Assembly: GCA_030745875.1 (NCBI GenBank)
Contig: JASLNT010000031.1
Location: 28,832 to 92,831 of the forward strand
DNA from: Phycisphaerae bacterium
GTDB taxonomy: Bacteria > Planctomycetota > Phycisphaerae > SM23-33
Direction: 5' to 3'
DNA length: 64,000 nucleotides
The position numbers and the translations under genes were made by a program. Under the pieces are notes generated by a model. That model was not told the origin of the DNA, searched no databases, and saw only the letters and a program-made list of their open reading frames with translations. Shown one piece after another: positions 63,036-64,000 of the stretch (the stretch's first letter is position 1; every line of letters starts with the position of its first letter).

Positions 63036-63065
63036 ACTACTCGGTTTCATCCCAAAACGAGTAGT
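63036..63065 (-). terminator. Hairpin after the response-regulator gene
   Basis: ACTACTCG (63036-63043) and CGAGTAGT (63058-63065) form a perfect 8-bp stem with a 14-base loop, directly next to the stop codon of the response regulator. A short T-run follows in the direction of transcription. It is a weak intrinsic-terminator candidate. Confidence 0.4.
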
Positions 63066-63896
63066 CTACTTCTTTTTGTCCGCGCGTTCAGCCTCGAAGA
63101 ATGTCATCCCTTCGGCCGTCAGGGTATCGCCTTTGCGAGGCCCGTGCGGACGCTGCACGAAGCCAACCTTTCGCAGCCGCAGGAGAGATTGGGCAGTGAC
63201 GTGCTTACTGTACCCGGCGGCCACCATGACATCCACCTGCAACATAGTTTCGTGCGGGCTCTCGCCCAAAGCCTGGAGAATGTCACGTTCGGATCTGGTC
63301 AGCGTCAGGGGTTCCCTAAGGGTACCGGCGGCCAATGGTTGATCGGCTACCTTGCTGCTTGTGTGCGAAATTGAGGGCTTGGATTTCTCTGCGGTGCTAT
63401 CCGACCTCGTGTGGCCAGTTGCCTTACCGACCAGCACGGGCGTACGAGCAATGCCTTTGCGCCTGCCCTTCGAACCGAGCACTTTCTTGATAACCCGGTC
63501 CAGCGTGCGGCCGGCGGTAGGGAATGGCTTCTTGATCAGGTCGACCGCACCTTTCCTGCTCAGCGACATAGCCAGGCGCATCATATCCTCCGTCAGATCC
63601 AGGCCGCTTGCGGCACGGTCGTTCATGATGATCACTGGCGGGGCGTCCTCGCCCTGGCCGGCTACCAGATCCTCCAAGAAATTCTCGGCGTTCTGGATGC
63701 GTGGAATGCCACGGGGCGATCTGGCCGGGAATTCGATGTCGAGCAGGATGTACGAGTACTCGTTCGTCTCCGCAAGCCTGCGGGCTTCGAGCAAGGTGGC
63801 GGCTACGTCGGATTTGTGACCCAGCGCCGCCAGGACATCTTCGATCAGATCGAGTGACTGGGGATCGTCCTCAACGACCAGGGCGGTGTGCTTCAT
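63066..63896 (-). CDS. Response regulator with C-terminal winged-helix-like domain
   Basis: A 276-residue protein starting at ATG 63896 behind a GGAGGGAG site; an upstream in-frame extension lacks signals. Receiver domain: acidic cluster Glu9-Asp10-Asp11, phospho-acceptor Asp53 in Leu-Leu-Asp-Ile-Glu, and the conserved lysine in Asp-Leu-Ile-Lys-Lys-Pro-Phe. A longer than usual loop lies between the phosphoacceptor and the fourth strand. The last 80 residues resemble a MarR/winged-helix domain: Leu-Thr-Arg-Ser-Glu-Arg-Asp-Ile-Leu, Val-Thr-Ala-Gln-Ser-Leu-Leu-Arg-Leu and Thr-Ala-Glu-Gly. No histidine kinase is in the window; its targets are unknown. It lies on the far side of the tRNA half, so it may be carried by an integrated element. 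Confidence 0.8.
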   Translation of the reverse strand: MKHTALVVEDDPQSLDLIEDVLAALGHKSDVAATLLEARRLAETNEYSYILLDIEFPARSPRGIPRIQNAENFLEDLVAGQGEDAPPVIIMNDRAASGLDLTEDMMRLAMSLSRKGAVDLIKKPFPTAGRTLDRVIKKVLGSKGRRKGIARTPVLVGKATGHTRSDSTAEKSKPSISHTSSKVADQPLAAGTLREPLTLTRSERDILQALGESPHETMLQVDVMVAAGYSKHVTAQSLLRLRKVGFVQRPHGPRKGDTLTAEGMTFFEAERADKKK

Positions 63897-64000
63897 TGGT
63901 CTCCCTCCTGTTGCGATACGAAAAGGCCGGGCTGGTGCGGGAACGACATTGGCGGGAAGTGTGGCCGAAACATCAGACATTCCCTGCTGCTTGCGAGTAG

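Noticed and set aside
62887..63342. Plus-strand frame starting in the tRNA half (Gly-Gly-Asn-Arg-Thr-His peptide)
   Set aside because: This peptide is the well-known spurious translation of antisense tRNA-Thr sequence.
1..64000. CRISPR arrays, rRNA genes, insertion sequences with transposase
   Set aside because: No regularly spaced repeats, rRNA-like sequence or transposase/integrase motifs were seen on either strand.

Overview
The window is about 64 kb of GC-rich DNA that reads as an environmental member of the Planctomycetota, probably near the Phycisphaerae. This is an inference from gene content: two PEP-CTERM-anchored proteins, dockerin/EF-hand repeats, a Tat-exported sulfatase, many very large exported proteins, and three proteins related to the alpha subunit of hydrazine synthase. 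No rRNA, intact tRNA, CRISPR array, integrase or transposase was seen.

Layout. 1-8.2 kb: the end of an amino-acid permease; a tightly overlapping minus-strand operon of selenium type (PhnD-like binding lipoprotein, YedE-like transporter, DUF3343 carrier, class V aminotransferase/cysteine desulfurase); then an exported nitrilase-fold hydrolase and MutS. 8.7-11.3 kb: first HzsA-like dihaem protein. 11.3-13.8 kb: a small accessory island with dispersed repeats, a leaderless ImmA/IrrE-DUF4411 toxin-antitoxin pair and an internally deleted DUF5131 (phage Gp37/Gp68) gene. 13.8-28.2 kb: envelope and exported proteins, including a DUF4091 glycoside hydrolase-like protein, a YWTD-propeller/dockerin/PEP-CTERM protein, an operon with an HExxH protease and an SGNH esterase, a trypsin-like protease with TPR and SH3 regions, an SH3 lipoprotein and a small PEP-CTERM protein. 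28.3-36.3 kb: sulfatase, second HzsA-like protein (fused to a LamG-like and a SUMF1-like domain), a lipoprotein and an FAD oxidoreductase with an EF-hand.

36.4-40.5 kb is the most interesting region: an SF2 helicase, a 259-bp spacer with several stem-loops including a 21-bp perfect inverted repeat, and a reverse transcriptase carrying both retron hallmarks (NAxxH and VTG). I read this as a retron with an msr-msd RNA and possibly a helicase partner.

40.5-62.9 kb, all minus strand, is a run of nine exported proteins. The first-transcribed gene (GH42-like) is followed by eight genes with gaps of only 3 to 42 bp: HzsA-like protein, small beta-propeller, PHP-domain/discoidin protein, parallel beta-helix protein, an unknown protein, two tandem proteins that fuse a methyltransferase-like fold to a PQQ-type propeller, and a GH2/LamG glycosidase. 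This looks like a large operon for extracellular carbohydrate processing with associated redox proteins.

The right end holds the 3' half of a tRNA-Thr(CGT), cut at the anticodon loop, which looks like an integration scar, followed by a response regulator on the minus strand.
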